Below are positions 6,953 through 14,864 of a stretch of 64,000 nt of DNA, one piece after another (position 1 is the first letter of the stretch; the number at the start of each line of letters is the position of its first letter). The notes beneath the pieces were generated by a model. It saw only the letters and a program-made list of their open reading frames with translations. It did not search any database and was not told the DNA's origin. This DNA comes from JAVVVD01 sp036652795 (GTDB taxonomy: Bacteria > Bacillota > Clostridia > Christensenellales > CAG-138), in assembly GCA_036652795.1 (NCBI GenBank), contig JAVVVD010000008.1, positions 1-64,000 of the forward strand. Direction: 5' to 3'. Made by a program: the position numbers and the translations under genes.

Positions 6953-8422
6953 ATGATAAATAACCCCGGTAATAATGTCTCCATGCAGGATAGCCCTTTG
7001 CTTTTAGAATATATCGATAGGCTGAAAGATAAAATTGATTTACCCAAAAACGAAAAGCAGGCGATTATTGACGACTTTAGTGCTTTGTTTGAATTTTATC
7101 TTAAACAGGGACTTTCCGCACAGGAGGCGGTTACGCGCCTCGGTGAAAACCCACTTGGGAATTTCTATCAAATACGCGAACCAGATGAATGGTACCCGCT
7201 TGATAGTGCGGCAAAGGTCTATCCGCTCTCTATGACGCATTCCGCCGTAAAAATGTATCGTGTATCAGCATATTTAACTGAAAAAGTCGTCCCATGTGTG
7301 CTGCAAGTTGCGCTGCTTACAACCATCAAGCGCTTCCCGCGCTTTTGTACCACGATAAAACGCGGCGTGTTTTGGCACTATCTTGATGCCGCAAAGGTTC
7401 GCTACACCGTCGCTCAGGAAACTATGATGCCCTGCACGCCAATCGATGTAAGTCGTAATCGTTCGTTGACGTTTCGTGTGCAATATTTTGAAAAAAGGAT
7501 ATCCTTCGAAGCTTTTCATGTGTTAAGCGATGGCGCCGGCGCGCTGATATTTCTAAAGACCCTTGTTGCGCAATATTTAAAGCTGCTCGGTAAAGCCATT
7601 CCTGCCGATCCTGAGATATTCAACCTTGAAGAAACACCAAGCGAGAAGGAATGGCGCAATGATTTTCTAATCGTCGATAAAACAAAGTCCAGCACAGGGC
7701 TTAGCGAAAAGCTTGCTCTGCAGGTTAGAGGCAAGCGCACGACTGTTCAGCCCACAAAGCTATCGCACTATATTTTTTCGGCTAAGGAATTGCTGCAAAT
7801 CGCACGCGATCACAACACAACCATCAGCGTTTTACTTATACACGCCATGCTGCTGTGCGCCAAAGCGTCCATAAGCAGAAAAAAAGGCTGGATCAACATT
7901 GATGTTCCCGTTAACATGCGAAAATTTTATCCTTCTTCAACGTTAAACAACTTTTCGATGTATGGCGTGCTTAGTTTTCGCTTAGAGGATGTCACGGAAG
8001 ATTCCGCTATGCTTGCGCAGATTGCCCAAAAAATGGCCGCAAAAACCTCAAAAGAAGCCATGGACAAAAAAATCTCTTGGATCAACTCGTTTATTGGCAG
8101 CCCATTCATAAGATTCCTGCCATTATTCGTTAAAACCCTCATCTCCCGCATCAGTTATATGATAGTAGGCGAAAAAACAGTAACAGCCACATTGTCAAAT
8201 CTTGGGGTGGTGAAATGCGATTTTGCAGGCAATGTTGAGCAATTTGATTTTATTCTGGGCCCCACAAGCATCAATATAGTTGGATGCGCAGTTGGCAGCT
8301 ATGAAGATCATATGGTGCTCACCATCACCAAATCCACAAGAGAACCATCGTTTGAGCGATCCATGCTTGCTTACTTGCAGAAGCTGGGGCTTAATATACG
8401 CGTTGAGGAGGTAAGCATATGA
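6953..8422 (+). CDS. HAAS-domain / condensation-type (alcohol acetyltransferase-like) acyltransferase
   Basis: 489 residues. Residues about 15-70 (LLEYIDRLKDKIDLP ... GLSAQEAVTRLGEN) look like a HAAS/DUF1700 helical domain, normally found at the N-terminus of small membrane or anti-sigma-like proteins. The rest resembles the CoA-dependent acyltransferase superfamily (condensation, WS/DGAT, alcohol acetyltransferase): catalytic HxxxD is H189-VLS-D193-G, and a late SNLG motif (ATLSNLGVV) corresponds to the bridging strand. It probably acylates a small hydroxyl or amino acceptor. RBS AAAGGA. The stop overlaps the next start (ATGA), so the two are translated together. Confidence 0.75.
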   Translation: MINNPGNNVSMQDSPLLLEYIDRLKDKIDLPKNEKQAIIDDFSALFEFYLKQGLSAQEAVTRLGENPLGNFYQIREPDEWYPLDSAAKVYPLSMTHSAVKMYRVSAYLTEKVVPCVLQVALLTTIKRFPRFCTTIKRGVFWHYLDAAKVRYTVAQETMMPCTPIDVSRNRSLTFRVQYFEKRISFEAFHVLSDGAGALIFLKTLVAQYLKLLGKAIPADPEIFNLEETPSEKEWRNDFLIVDKTKSSTGLSEKLALQVRGKRTTVQPTKLSHYIFSAKELLQIARDHNTTISVLLIHAMLLCAKASISRKKGWINIDVPVNMRKFYPSSTLNNFSMYGVLSFRLEDVTEDSAMLAQIAQKMAAKTSKEAMDKKISWINSFIGSPFIRFLPLFVKTLISRISYMIVGEKTVTATLSNLGVVKCDFAGNVEQFDFILGPTSINIVGCAVGSYEDHMVLTITKSTREPSFERSMLAYLQKLGLNIRVEEVSI

Positions 8423-8997
8423 ACATAACAAGCAAGCTCTATCCTGAAATAACGGCGCCTAAATTCAATTTCATAGTGTTGCGCCAATGCGTGTTTTATC
8501 TATTCGTATCTGCCTTCATCCTCAGCATGATAGCCAATATTATCTTGGGCGGTAAACCATGGTGTCTGTATGCGCTGTTTTCAGAATACATCTTCTACAC
8601 CAGATGTATGACATGGGATCTTGTTGAAACCGGCATAATCAAGCGTGCTTTCGCAATTGTCTTTCCTATTTGCTCGCTGCTGGTACTCATTGAAATATTA
8701 GAGCCTTCGGTGCCATGGTCGTCGCAAAAACTGATCCCGCTGATATATTTTGCCTTGCTTGCGTTGGCGTCCACAGTTTATTTTTTGTGGTTTAACGATC
8801 AAAAAACAAACCTGATGCCACTGCTGCATAGTGTAACAGCGGCAATGATATCCCTGCTTATAGGAATGATTTTTATAGGGAAGCTAAGCGTTGAATTGAT
8901 GCTCTTCTCCGGCCTTTCAATCATCATCATAATTATTTCGATGATCTGGTATAGGAAAACCGTAATTTCAGAGATCAAAAAGAAATTCCGCGCATAG
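8419..8997 (+). CDS. Multi-pass membrane protein coupled to the acyltransferase (DUF6320-like)
   Basis: 192 residues with about six hydrophobic segments (around 26-46, 48-64, 75-92, 105-124, 130-149, 157-175) and a basic C-terminus (KKKFR). It begins MNITSKLYPEITAPKF, which resembles the segment that follows the zinc ribbon in DUF6320 proteins, but the zinc ribbon itself is absent. The assignment is tentative. RBS GGAGG; the start overlaps the acyltransferase stop, so the pair probably works together, for instance as a membrane partner for acyl transfer. Confidence 0.6.
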   Translation: MNITSKLYPEITAPKFNFIVLRQCVFYLFVSAFILSMIANIILGGKPWCLYALFSEYIFYTRCMTWDLVETGIIKRAFAIVFPICSLLVLIEILEPSVPWSSQKLIPLIYFALLALASTVYFLWFNDQKTNLMPLLHSVTAAMISLLIGMIFIGKLSVELMLFSGLSIIIIIISMIWYRKTVISEIKKKFRA

Positions 8998-9028
8998 CGT
9001 GATAATGCGCGCAGCACGAGTAATGTCC

Positions 9029-9066
9029 AAGGCTGTATCCTCAAGGATACAGCCTTTAATTTTATT
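9029..9066 (+). terminator. Strong intrinsic terminator
   Basis: AAGGCTGTATCC and GGATACAGCCTT form a perfect 12-bp stem with a 4-nt loop (TCAA), followed by TAATTTTATTT. It ends the acyltransferase operon and lies between convergent transcripts. Confidence 0.9.
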
Positions 9067-9124
9067 TAATGTTTATAATCAAAATAAAGTCAATGTCAGT
9101 GTTACTACGCCATTTGTTGATATG

Positions 9125-9685
9125 CTATTTTCTATATTGCTCCGGCGTAATCCGCAGCGCCCGTGTGCGGCGCAATACCCTTGCCATATAATACGCGCCA
9201 ACTACGCAGACAACATCCTTTATGATATACGGCAGCGACGCCACCATAGCCGAATTTATCAGCGTGCCCTGTGTAACCAGTGAAAACTGCAATATTCCAA
9301 TTGCATGGCATACCAGCAGGCCTGCTATCCCCATGGATATGCTACGCACAGGCTTATCTATGGCCATCCCCAGCCCGCAAAGCGCCGTCATTGGTAAAAA
9401 TCCCCAAATAAAGCCCCCTGTCACACCTATTAGCACATTAAAGCCGCCCATAAAATTTGCAAACACTGGTACGCCTACTGCACCCAGCAACACATATGTG
9501 ATTGTTGAAAGCAATCCCGTTTTCCAGCCCAGCGTATAAGCGCACAGCGCTATTGCAAGCGTTTGCAGCGTGATAGGCACGCCACCCGGCATTGGTATGG
9601 CTATCTGTGACAATACCGAAATTACCGCGGTGAACATCGCCGCATGCACCAATGTTCTTACACTAAATCCACTTGTTCTATTCAT
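9125..9685 (-). CDS. bioY: BioY, biotin ECF transporter substrate-binding subunit
   Basis: 186 residues, six TM segments. Family signatures are visible: AMFTAVISVLSQIAIPMPGGVPITLQ split over helix 1 and its loop, then YVLLGAVGVPVFANF and GGFIWGFLPM. BioY binds biotin and works with an ECF energising module; the ecfA1-ecfA2-ecfT genes elsewhere in this window could supply it. The start overlaps the birA stop by eight bases. Regulation with birA from one BirA-operated promoter fits uptake by a biotin-scavenging cell. No biotin synthesis genes are seen here. Confidence 0.96.
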   Translation of the reverse strand: MNRTSGFSVRTLVHAAMFTAVISVLSQIAIPMPGGVPITLQTLAIALCAYTLGWKTGLLSTITYVLLGAVGVPVFANFMGGFNVLIGVTGGFIWGFLPMTALCGLGMAIDKPVRSISMGIAGLLVCHAIGILQFSLVTQGTLINSAMVASLPYIIKDVVCVVGAYYMARVLRRTRALRITPEQYRK

Positions 9686-10661
9686 TCTTCTTTTCCTTTA
9701 TGCTGATTTCGCCCGATGCCAGCCTACCCTGTTCGCCATTATCATAGCGCACCAACAGCGCTGCATCTGCGTCTATGCCCAGCACCTGAGCACTGCGGGT
9801 TCCAGATGGGGCAATTACATCCACCTTCATGCCTATCACAAATGAGCGCCTTATATACTCATCCATAAACGTCTTGTCCGGAAGCGTTCTGTATATTTTC
9901 AAAAAGCGCTGCAGCACCTTGCCCGCTATGCGGCTGCGCATACCTGCGGGCGCCTCCTGTTCAAACAACGAATCGGCAATCCCGTTCAGCTCGCTTGGAA
10001 AGCCCTGCCGCGGGTGCGCAATGTTTATACCTATGCCCAGCACCGCGTAGCTAAGCCCGCCCGTTTCGAAGTCCACCGAAGCCTCTGTCAATATCCCGCA
10101 TACCTTGCGTCCGTCGCAAAATATGTCGTTAACCCACTTTATCACGGCGCTCCTGTGTGTAACCTCCTCAACTGACTGCGCCACAGCCACCGCCGCTGCC
10201 GTGGTGATGAGCAACGCATCCGCAGCAGCCATATGCGGCCTCAGCAGCACACTCATGTATATACCGCTGTCCGCCGGTGAAAAAAAACTGCGTCCCTTGC
10301 GCCCACGCCCCTGTGTTTGGCTGTTTGCTATCACTGCCGTTCCCTCTGGCTTACCCTGCTCTGCAAGCTGCTTTACCAGCGCATTTGTGGAGGTGACTTC
10401 ATCCATCACCGTCAGCTCAAAAAAATCACCTGCATCCATATACCTTGCAATGCTCTGTGTGCTGATTATATCATCATCCCCACTAAGGCAATAACCGCGA
10501 TTTTGTACCGCCGATATGCTGTACCCGCGGTCGCGCAGCGCGCTTATCGCTTTCCAAACCGAATTGCGCGATATGCCTGCTGCCACTGCCAGCTCCTCAC
10601 CGGATATATAACGGCCACGATTGTTCTCAAGCACAAACAGTACATCATCCTTTGTACTCAT
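9678..10661 (-). CDS. birA: BirA, bifunctional biotin-protein ligase and repressor
   Basis: 327 residues from the ATG of MSTKDD; GGGAGG is eight bases upstream, and a GTG nine bases earlier overlaps that site. The N-terminal winged helix (about 1-65, GEELAVAAGISRNSVWKAISALR) makes this the group II type that also represses. The catalytic domain has the biotinoyl-AMP loop GRGRKGRSF and KWVNDIF with the active lysine; an SH3-like C-terminal domain follows. It attaches biotin to carboxylase carrier proteins and, loaded with biotinoyl-AMP, should bind the palindrome just upstream of its own gene. Confidence 0.97.
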   Translation of the reverse strand: MSTKDDVLFVLENNRGRYISGEELAVAAGISRNSVWKAISALRDRGYSISAVQNRGYCLSGDDDIISTQSIARYMDAGDFFELTVMDEVTSTNALVKQLAEQGKPEGTAVIANSQTQGRGRKGRSFFSPADSGIYMSVLLRPHMAAADALLITTAAAVAVAQSVEEVTHRSAVIKWVNDIFCDGRKVCGILTEASVDFETGGLSYAVLGIGINIAHPRQGFPSELNGIADSLFEQEAPAGMRSRIAGKVLQRFLKIYRTLPDKTFMDEYIRRSFVIGMKVDVIAPSGTRSAQVLGIDADAALLVRYDNGEQGRLASGEISIKEKKNE

Positions 10662-10685
10662 CCGTCTCACCTCCCCGTCCTGGCT

Positions 10686-10742
10686 ATTTTATCATTAGCT
10701 GCAAAAATTGTCACCCTAAATATATTTTAGGGTGACAATTTT
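10686..10742 (-). promoter_or_regulatory. birA-bioY promoter overlapped by a BirA operator
   Basis: A nearly ideal dyad: 17-bp arms (10704-10720 and 10726-10742) around TATAT, core TTGTCACC-N15-GGTGACAA, which matches the known BirA-site layout (TTGT-AACC, 14-16 nt, GGTT-ACAA). On the minus strand the -35 box GTGACA (10709-10714) lies in one arm, followed by a 17-bp spacer and TAAAAT (10686-10691). BirA bound here would cover the -35 and shut off the operon when biotin is plentiful. Confidence 0.85.
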
Positions 10743-10791
10743 GTTTAAGTATTCTCTTTTTCGCAATATTAAAACTGGTAATAGCGCCATG

Positions 10792-11268
10792 TTACGGCAA
10801 GTCCGGTAGCACGCTTGATATGTTCTTATACGTATACAGCACTATTGTTGTATTTGTCTTTGCAACCCCCTTGATCTCCTTTATTCTAATTATCTTATTC
10901 TCAAGATCCAGCATGTTCTTGGCGCGTATCTTGATTATATAATCATAATCACCCGCCACCGCAAAGCATTCCAGCACATCGCGTTCGCTTTTGACATATT
11001 TCATCAATCCATCCATATAGCTCAAGCGATCCAGAATCACGGAGATAAACGCCATCATTGGTTTGCCTATCTTGTCCGCATCCAGTATTATTGTGTATTT
11101 TTCTATTATTCCGCAATCAAGCAGCTTGTTTATACGCTTGTTTGCAGCAGGTACCGAAAGTCCTACCTTGCCAGATATTTCCGTAGCGGTCATGTTCGCA
11201 TTTTCGCTTAATAGTTCGATTATTTTGGAATCAATATCGTCCAATATCTTCTTTTCGCTGCCGCTCAT
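10792..11268 (-). CDS. Lrp/AsnC-family transcriptional regulator
   Basis: 158 residues. The N-terminal helix-turn-helix runs LDDIDSKIIELLSENANMTATEIS then VGLSVPAANKRINKLLDCGII, the standard AsnC form. The C-terminal RAM/ligand domain includes VAGDYDYIIKIRAKNMLDLE, the usual amino-acid-binding region. RBS AGGAGG. It stands alone between birA and a long AT-rich spacer, so its target is not evident; it may control the spacer's palindrome or distant amino acid genes. Confidence 0.93.
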   Translation of the reverse strand: MSGSEKKILDDIDSKIIELLSENANMTATEISGKVGLSVPAANKRINKLLDCGIIEKYTIILDADKIGKPMMAFISVILDRLSYMDGLMKYVKSERDVLECFAVAGDYDYIIKIRAKNMLDLENKIIRIKEIKGVAKTNTTIVLYTYKNISSVLPDLP

Positions 11269-11299
11269 TCGTGGCCTCCTGCTATCTGTTGTTAGCGCT

Positions 11300-11718
11300 T
11301 AGTGCATGCGCCTATGCTTTCCCTGTATAATGTGTATCACGCCGCATATAATTTAGGCAGAGCCGCTTGCGAATCTGCTATTATGCAATTTAGCTGCCTA
11401 TTACCATACGTATAGGCAGCTAAACTATGTCATTATAATACACCTTTTAGTTCCATTTGTTAATCATTTAAAGCAAATTAGACAGTATATTCTTTAAATT
11501 ATATATTTAGCTTAATTTTTTAATTCAGTGCGCAGCAGCAGAGACAATATTGTTTATTATTTAAGCTTTTTTATCGTTTCATGGGGTTTTTCAGAGCCGC
11601 ATCCCTGAATTATGCGCCATGCCATTAATTACGCTATACAATATCATTGTTTTACTTAATTTATGTAATGCAGGCGTTTTCATGATATGCTGATGCCATC
11701 CACGCAGGGATGCTCTTT
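11300..11718. other. AT-rich intergenic region with a palindrome
   Basis: About 420 bases with no convincing gene on either strand. The one clear structure is a perfect 13-bp inverted repeat, TTTAGCTGCCTAT (11389-11401) with ATAGGCAGCTAAA (11412-11424) around a 10-nt loop, followed about ten bases on by AT-rich sequence without a proper U-tract. It could be an operator for the adjacent Lrp-type regulator or an RNA hairpin. I see nothing recognisable from 11460 to 11718. Confidence 0.5.
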
Positions 11719-12099
11719 TTACAATTCAACCGCACCATATTTAAAATGCAGCCGCCTACTCATTACTCCGATAAATTTGGCATTGCCTGGCGGCGTTTCA
11801 TAATTTCTACCCATGAGTTGATATAGTTGTTTTGTATTTGCATCATTCCACAGCACCGTTATCACTGTGCGTATACTGCGCTCAACATTAACGGGCGTTG
11901 TGCCCATCGTCCTTGCTATATCCGCATACAGCTTTGTCGTAATACAATACAGATATTCCTCATTTTGCATTGCCTTCTCTATTGCCATGCACAGATATCT
12001 GTATCCGCGATAATCCGGAGTAATCCCCAATCCCAGCAGTTCACTTTCGATCATATTAGTCATCATGCAAGCATCCATACCATATACCGTCCTTAACAT
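11719..12099 (-). CDS. Stand-alone Spo0A C-terminal (effector) domain protein
   Basis: 126 residues from the ATG of MLRTVYGMD, which has AAGAGAG about nine bases upstream; a TTG or ATG 39-51 bases earlier lacks an RBS. The sequence follows the Spo0A DNA-binding domain: LGITPDYRGYRYLCMAIEKA aligns with the GVPAHIKGYQYLREAI part, TTKLYADIARTMGTTPVNVERSIR with the TKxLYPxIAxxxxTTxxRVERAIR recognition helix, and KFIGVMSRRL with EFIAMIADKL. There is no receiver domain, so it cannot be phosphorylated like Spo0A. It may bind Spo0A boxes constitutively or dimerise with Spo0A. It sits next to two spore-protein genes. Confidence 0.85.
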   Translation of the reverse strand: MLRTVYGMDACMMTNMIESELLGLGITPDYRGYRYLCMAIEKAMQNEEYLYCITTKLYADIARTMGTTPVNVERSIRTVITVLWNDANTKQLYQLMGRNYETPPGNAKFIGVMSRRLHFKYGAVEL

Positions 12100-12213
12100 C
12101 GCTATACTCTCTTTTTCTACATTTTGCCAATTTAACATGACATAATGCAAGTTTTAGCGCAAATTATCCAATTATTTGAGTTTTTTCGACATTCTCCTCA
12201 TTATTGCATAATA

Positions 12214-12242
12214 AAATGGACGGCATTGCCTACCGCCCATTT
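12214..12242 (-). terminator. Terminator after the SASP genes
   Basis: On the minus strand AAATGGGCGG pairs with CCGTCCATTT around a loop of about nine bases (one mismatch), followed by TATTAT. It sits about 20 bases past the stop of the downstream SASP gene. Confidence 0.65.
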
Positions 12243-12261
12243 ATGAAAGGGGAAAACTTAA

Positions 12262-12456
12262 TTACTTCATGTTGTTGGTGCTCATATTGCTCTCGGCGTA
12301 GGAGATCATGCGTTTTACCATTTCGCCACCGATAGAACCAGCCTGACGTGCGGTTATATCGCCATTATATCCCTGCTTCAAATTAACGTTTAGGGACGAA
12401 GCAACTTCGCTCTTAAGACCTTGCAGCTTCTGCCTGGATTCTTTGTTATTTGCCAT
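12262..12456 (-). CDS. Alpha/beta-type small acid-soluble spore protein (1)
   Basis: 64 residues, the usual SASP size. It shows the conserved LKSEVASSLN segment holding the GPR protease cleavage site (after Glu), KQGYNGDITARQAGSIGGEMVK, which is the family signature, and a C-terminal amphipathic region. SASPs coat and protect spore DNA from UV, heat and peroxide and are degraded to amino acids at germination. RBS GGAGGTGA. It is 46 bases downstream of a second SASP gene and probably co-expressed in the forespore (SigG control is known for the family; I cannot confirm a SigG promoter). Confidence 0.97.
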   Translation of the reverse strand: MANNKESRQKLQGLKSEVASSLNVNLKQGYNGDITARQAGSIGGEMVKRMISYAESNMSTNNMK

Positions 12457-12502
12457 TATTTTTCACCTCCTTCAACTGATTTGGGGTATTTTCCCCCATA
12501 TT

Positions 12503-12697
12503 TTATTTCTTCATGTTGTTTGCAGAGTAAGCTATCATGCGCTTAACCATTTCGCCGCCCACTGAACCGGCATCACGCGCCTTGATATCGCCATTGTACC
12601 CCTGCTTCAGATTTACGTTCATGGAATTAGCGACTTCCATCTTGAACGCTTCCATCGCCTGCCTTGATTCTGGTACCATAACCTTATTTCGTGCCAT
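12503..12697 (-). CDS. Alpha/beta-type small acid-soluble spore protein (2)
   Basis: 64 residues, about 70% identical by eye to its neighbour. The GPR site is FKMEVANSMN, and the family signature is KQGYNGDIKARDAGSVGGEMVK. RBS GAGGAGGTGA. The pair looks like a tandem duplication with diverged N-termini. Its presence, with the adjacent Spo0A-like gene, is the strongest sign that the organism makes endospores. CATTAATA upstream could be a SigG-type -10, but I could not match a -35. Confidence 0.97.
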   Translation of the reverse strand: MARNKVMVPESRQAMEAFKMEVANSMNVNLKQGYNGDIKARDAGSVGGEMVKRMIAYSANNMKK

Positions 12698-12786
12698 TCG
12701 TTTTTTTCACCTCCTCAATTGGATGTGCTATTAATGTGTGTAATTTTTAAATAAAAATGAGTGGAAATATATAGGTGTACAAAAGC

Positions 12787-12817
12787 GCGATGTACATTCA
12801 TATATGATGTGCATCGC
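12787..12817 (-). terminator. Hairpin downstream of recG
   Basis: GCGATGCACAT and ATGTACATCGC (minus strand) form an 11-bp stem with one mismatch, followed by GCTTTTGT. It probably ends the asp23-fakA-recG transcript before the SASP genes. Confidence 0.6.
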
Positions 12818-12850
12818 GAGTGCTTTCAATCTAATTTTTTAAATTTTTTA

Positions 12851-14863
12851 TTAGTTTGGCGCCACATCCACGCATGTGCGTTTCAGGCATTGCCTCGCCC
12901 TTGCGATAAGCGCATCCTCTTGCGTATTGGGTGATTTTTCGCATAATATCAGATCCGCCGCCGCCGCTGCCTGTTCCAACACGTTCATATCGTCTGCAAG
13001 CTGCATCGCTGAAAATTCTGAAATGCCGTGCTGCCGCTGCCCTAAAAATTCTCCCGGGCCGCGCATAATTAGATCCTGCTGCGCCAATGCAAAGCCGTCC
13101 TGCGTTTTGGTAAGCGCATCCAATCTGCGCATTGCCAAAACGCCGTCCGTTTCGCTTAATAGAAAACAATATGATTTTTCGCTGCCACGCCCCACCCTGC
13201 CACGCAACTGATGCAGCTGAGCAAGTCCGAATCGTTCCGCTCCCTCTATTACCATAACACTGGCATTTGGAACATCCACCCCAACCTCTATCACCGTTGT
13301 GCATACCAGCACATCGGTTTTGCCATCACGGAAGGCGGATATCGCTTCATTTTTTTGTGAAGCGCTCATCTGTCCATGCAGCAGGCCCACACGTGCACGC
13401 AGCTTATTCGCAAGCTCCTTATATACCTCAGCTGCGGAAATCACATCCGCAAGCGCATTGGATTTTTCCACCAGCGGACACACCACATATGCCTGTTTTC
13501 CCGTGGCTGTGCGCTCATCAATAAAGGCGTACATCGAATCACGCCGGTCGGATGGGACATATCTTGTAACAACCGGTTTTCTGCCCGGCGGCAGTTCGTT
13601 GAGCACCGATACGTCAAGATCACCATAAAGCATCAACGCCAGCGTTCGCGGTATTGGCGTCGCGCTCATTATAAGCACGTCCGCCGCCGCTCCTTTTGCT
13701 GCCAATGCTGCGCGCTGGCGTACGCCAAATCTATGCTGCTCATCCGCAATTACCAATCCAAGCCTATTAAACTCCACGCAATCACATATCAGCGCATGGG
13801 TACCCACCACCACACTTACGGCGCCGGCGCGTATAAGCTTGCATGTCTCGGCGCGCTCATCTTTTTTCATACCCCCGGTTAGCAACAGCACATTTTCGCC
13901 AAACATCCTTCGCAAGCTGCCATAGTGCTGCTCCGCAAGTATCTCCGTTGGTGCCATTAAAACCGCCTGATACCCATTTTTTACTGCGCCATACATCGCA
14001 AACATAGCCACGGCCGTTTTACCGCTGCCAACGTCGCCTTGAAGCAATCTATTCATGGCCACCGGCCTTTGCATATCCGCTGCCAGCTCATCCATTGCGC
14101 GCTGTTGTGCGCCCGTGGCCGCAAACGGTAGCTTTTTAAGGAATTCTTCCTTTATGTTGAGCATTTCAAATGTAATGCCGTCTTTCTCTCGCAGCTCATT
14201 GCGCATAAGCCCTGTCATAAGCTTAAATATCAGTGCATCCTCAAACGCAAGCCGCCTATGCGCCGCACGCATTGCCTCTATATTATGTGGAAAATGCAGC
14301 TCTCTTATCGCCGTATCCAGTTTGCATAGCCCGTAGCGGTTTATTAGCGTATCCGGCAGTGATTCCTCCTGCACGCCGCACACAAACAGCGCCGCATGCG
14401 CCACCTCCCTAAGCTGCGTCTGTGAAAGTCCGGACGTAAGCGGATATATTGGCAATATGCCCGGCAGTTCTTTATACAGCGTGGGGTTTATAAGCTTTCG
14501 CCCACGCTTAACATCCACCCTGCCAGCGGCATATACCACATCTCCTGTGTGCAGCGCATCCTTACGATACGGCTGGTTATACCACACAAGGCTTATTTGA
14601 CCCGTATCATCCTGCGCCTGCACCGTAATTATCGTAAGTCCTCTGCGCACCCGCACAAGATGCGGCTGTGTCTGCACGCTTATCCTGAATATCGCATTCT
14701 CGCCATGCACCGCCTGCGCCACATAACCCTGGCTGGAATAATCCATATAGTCTCTTGGCGCAAAACGCAATACATCGCTTAAAGAAAAAAGGCCCAGCTT
14801 ACCGAGCAGTTCTGCTCGGCGCGGGCCTATTCCTTTTATGCTTGTTATCGGAGCGTCATTCAT
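12851..14863 (-). CDS. recG: RecG, ATP-dependent branch-migration helicase
   Basis: 670 residues, standard length. An N-terminal wedge/OB domain (TSIKGIGPRRAELL, YNQPYRKD) is followed by two RecA-like helicase domains: motif I GDVGSGKTA, motif II as DEQH (VIADEQHRFGVRQRAAL, typical of RecG), motif III SATPIPRT, and motif VI region QLRGRVGRG. It processes stalled forks and Holliday junctions. The ATG follows the fakA stop by one base. RecG commonly follows fakA/yloV in Firmicutes. Confidence 0.97.
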   Translation of the reverse strand: MNDAPITSIKGIGPRRAELLGKLGLFSLSDVLRFAPRDYMDYSSQGYVAQAVHGENAIFRISVQTQPHLVRVRRGLTIITVQAQDDTGQISLVWYNQPYRKDALHTGDVVYAAGRVDVKRGRKLINPTLYKELPGILPIYPLTSGLSQTQLREVAHAALFVCGVQEESLPDTLINRYGLCKLDTAIRELHFPHNIEAMRAAHRRLAFEDALIFKLMTGLMRNELREKDGITFEMLNIKEEFLKKLPFAATGAQQRAMDELAADMQRPVAMNRLLQGDVGSGKTAVAMFAMYGAVKNGYQAVLMAPTEILAEQHYGSLRRMFGENVLLLTGGMKKDERAETCKLIRAGAVSVVVGTHALICDCVEFNRLGLVIADEQHRFGVRQRAALAAKGAAADVLIMSATPIPRTLALMLYGDLDVSVLNELPPGRKPVVTRYVPSDRRDSMYAFIDERTATGKQAYVVCPLVEKSNALADVISAAEVYKELANKLRARVGLLHGQMSASQKNEAISAFRDGKTDVLVCTTVIEVGVDVPNASVMVIEGAERFGLAQLHQLRGRVGRGSEKSYCFLLSETDGVLAMRRLDALTKTQDGFALAQQDLIMRGPGEFLGQRQHGISEFSAMQLADDMNVLEQAAAAADLILCEKSPNTQEDALIARARQCLKRTCVDVAPN

Positions 14864-14864
14864 C

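Noticed and set aside
10704..10742. The birA upstream dyad as a terminator
   Set aside because: No U-tract of note after either arm, and the half-sites and their position over the -35 fit a BirA operator much better.
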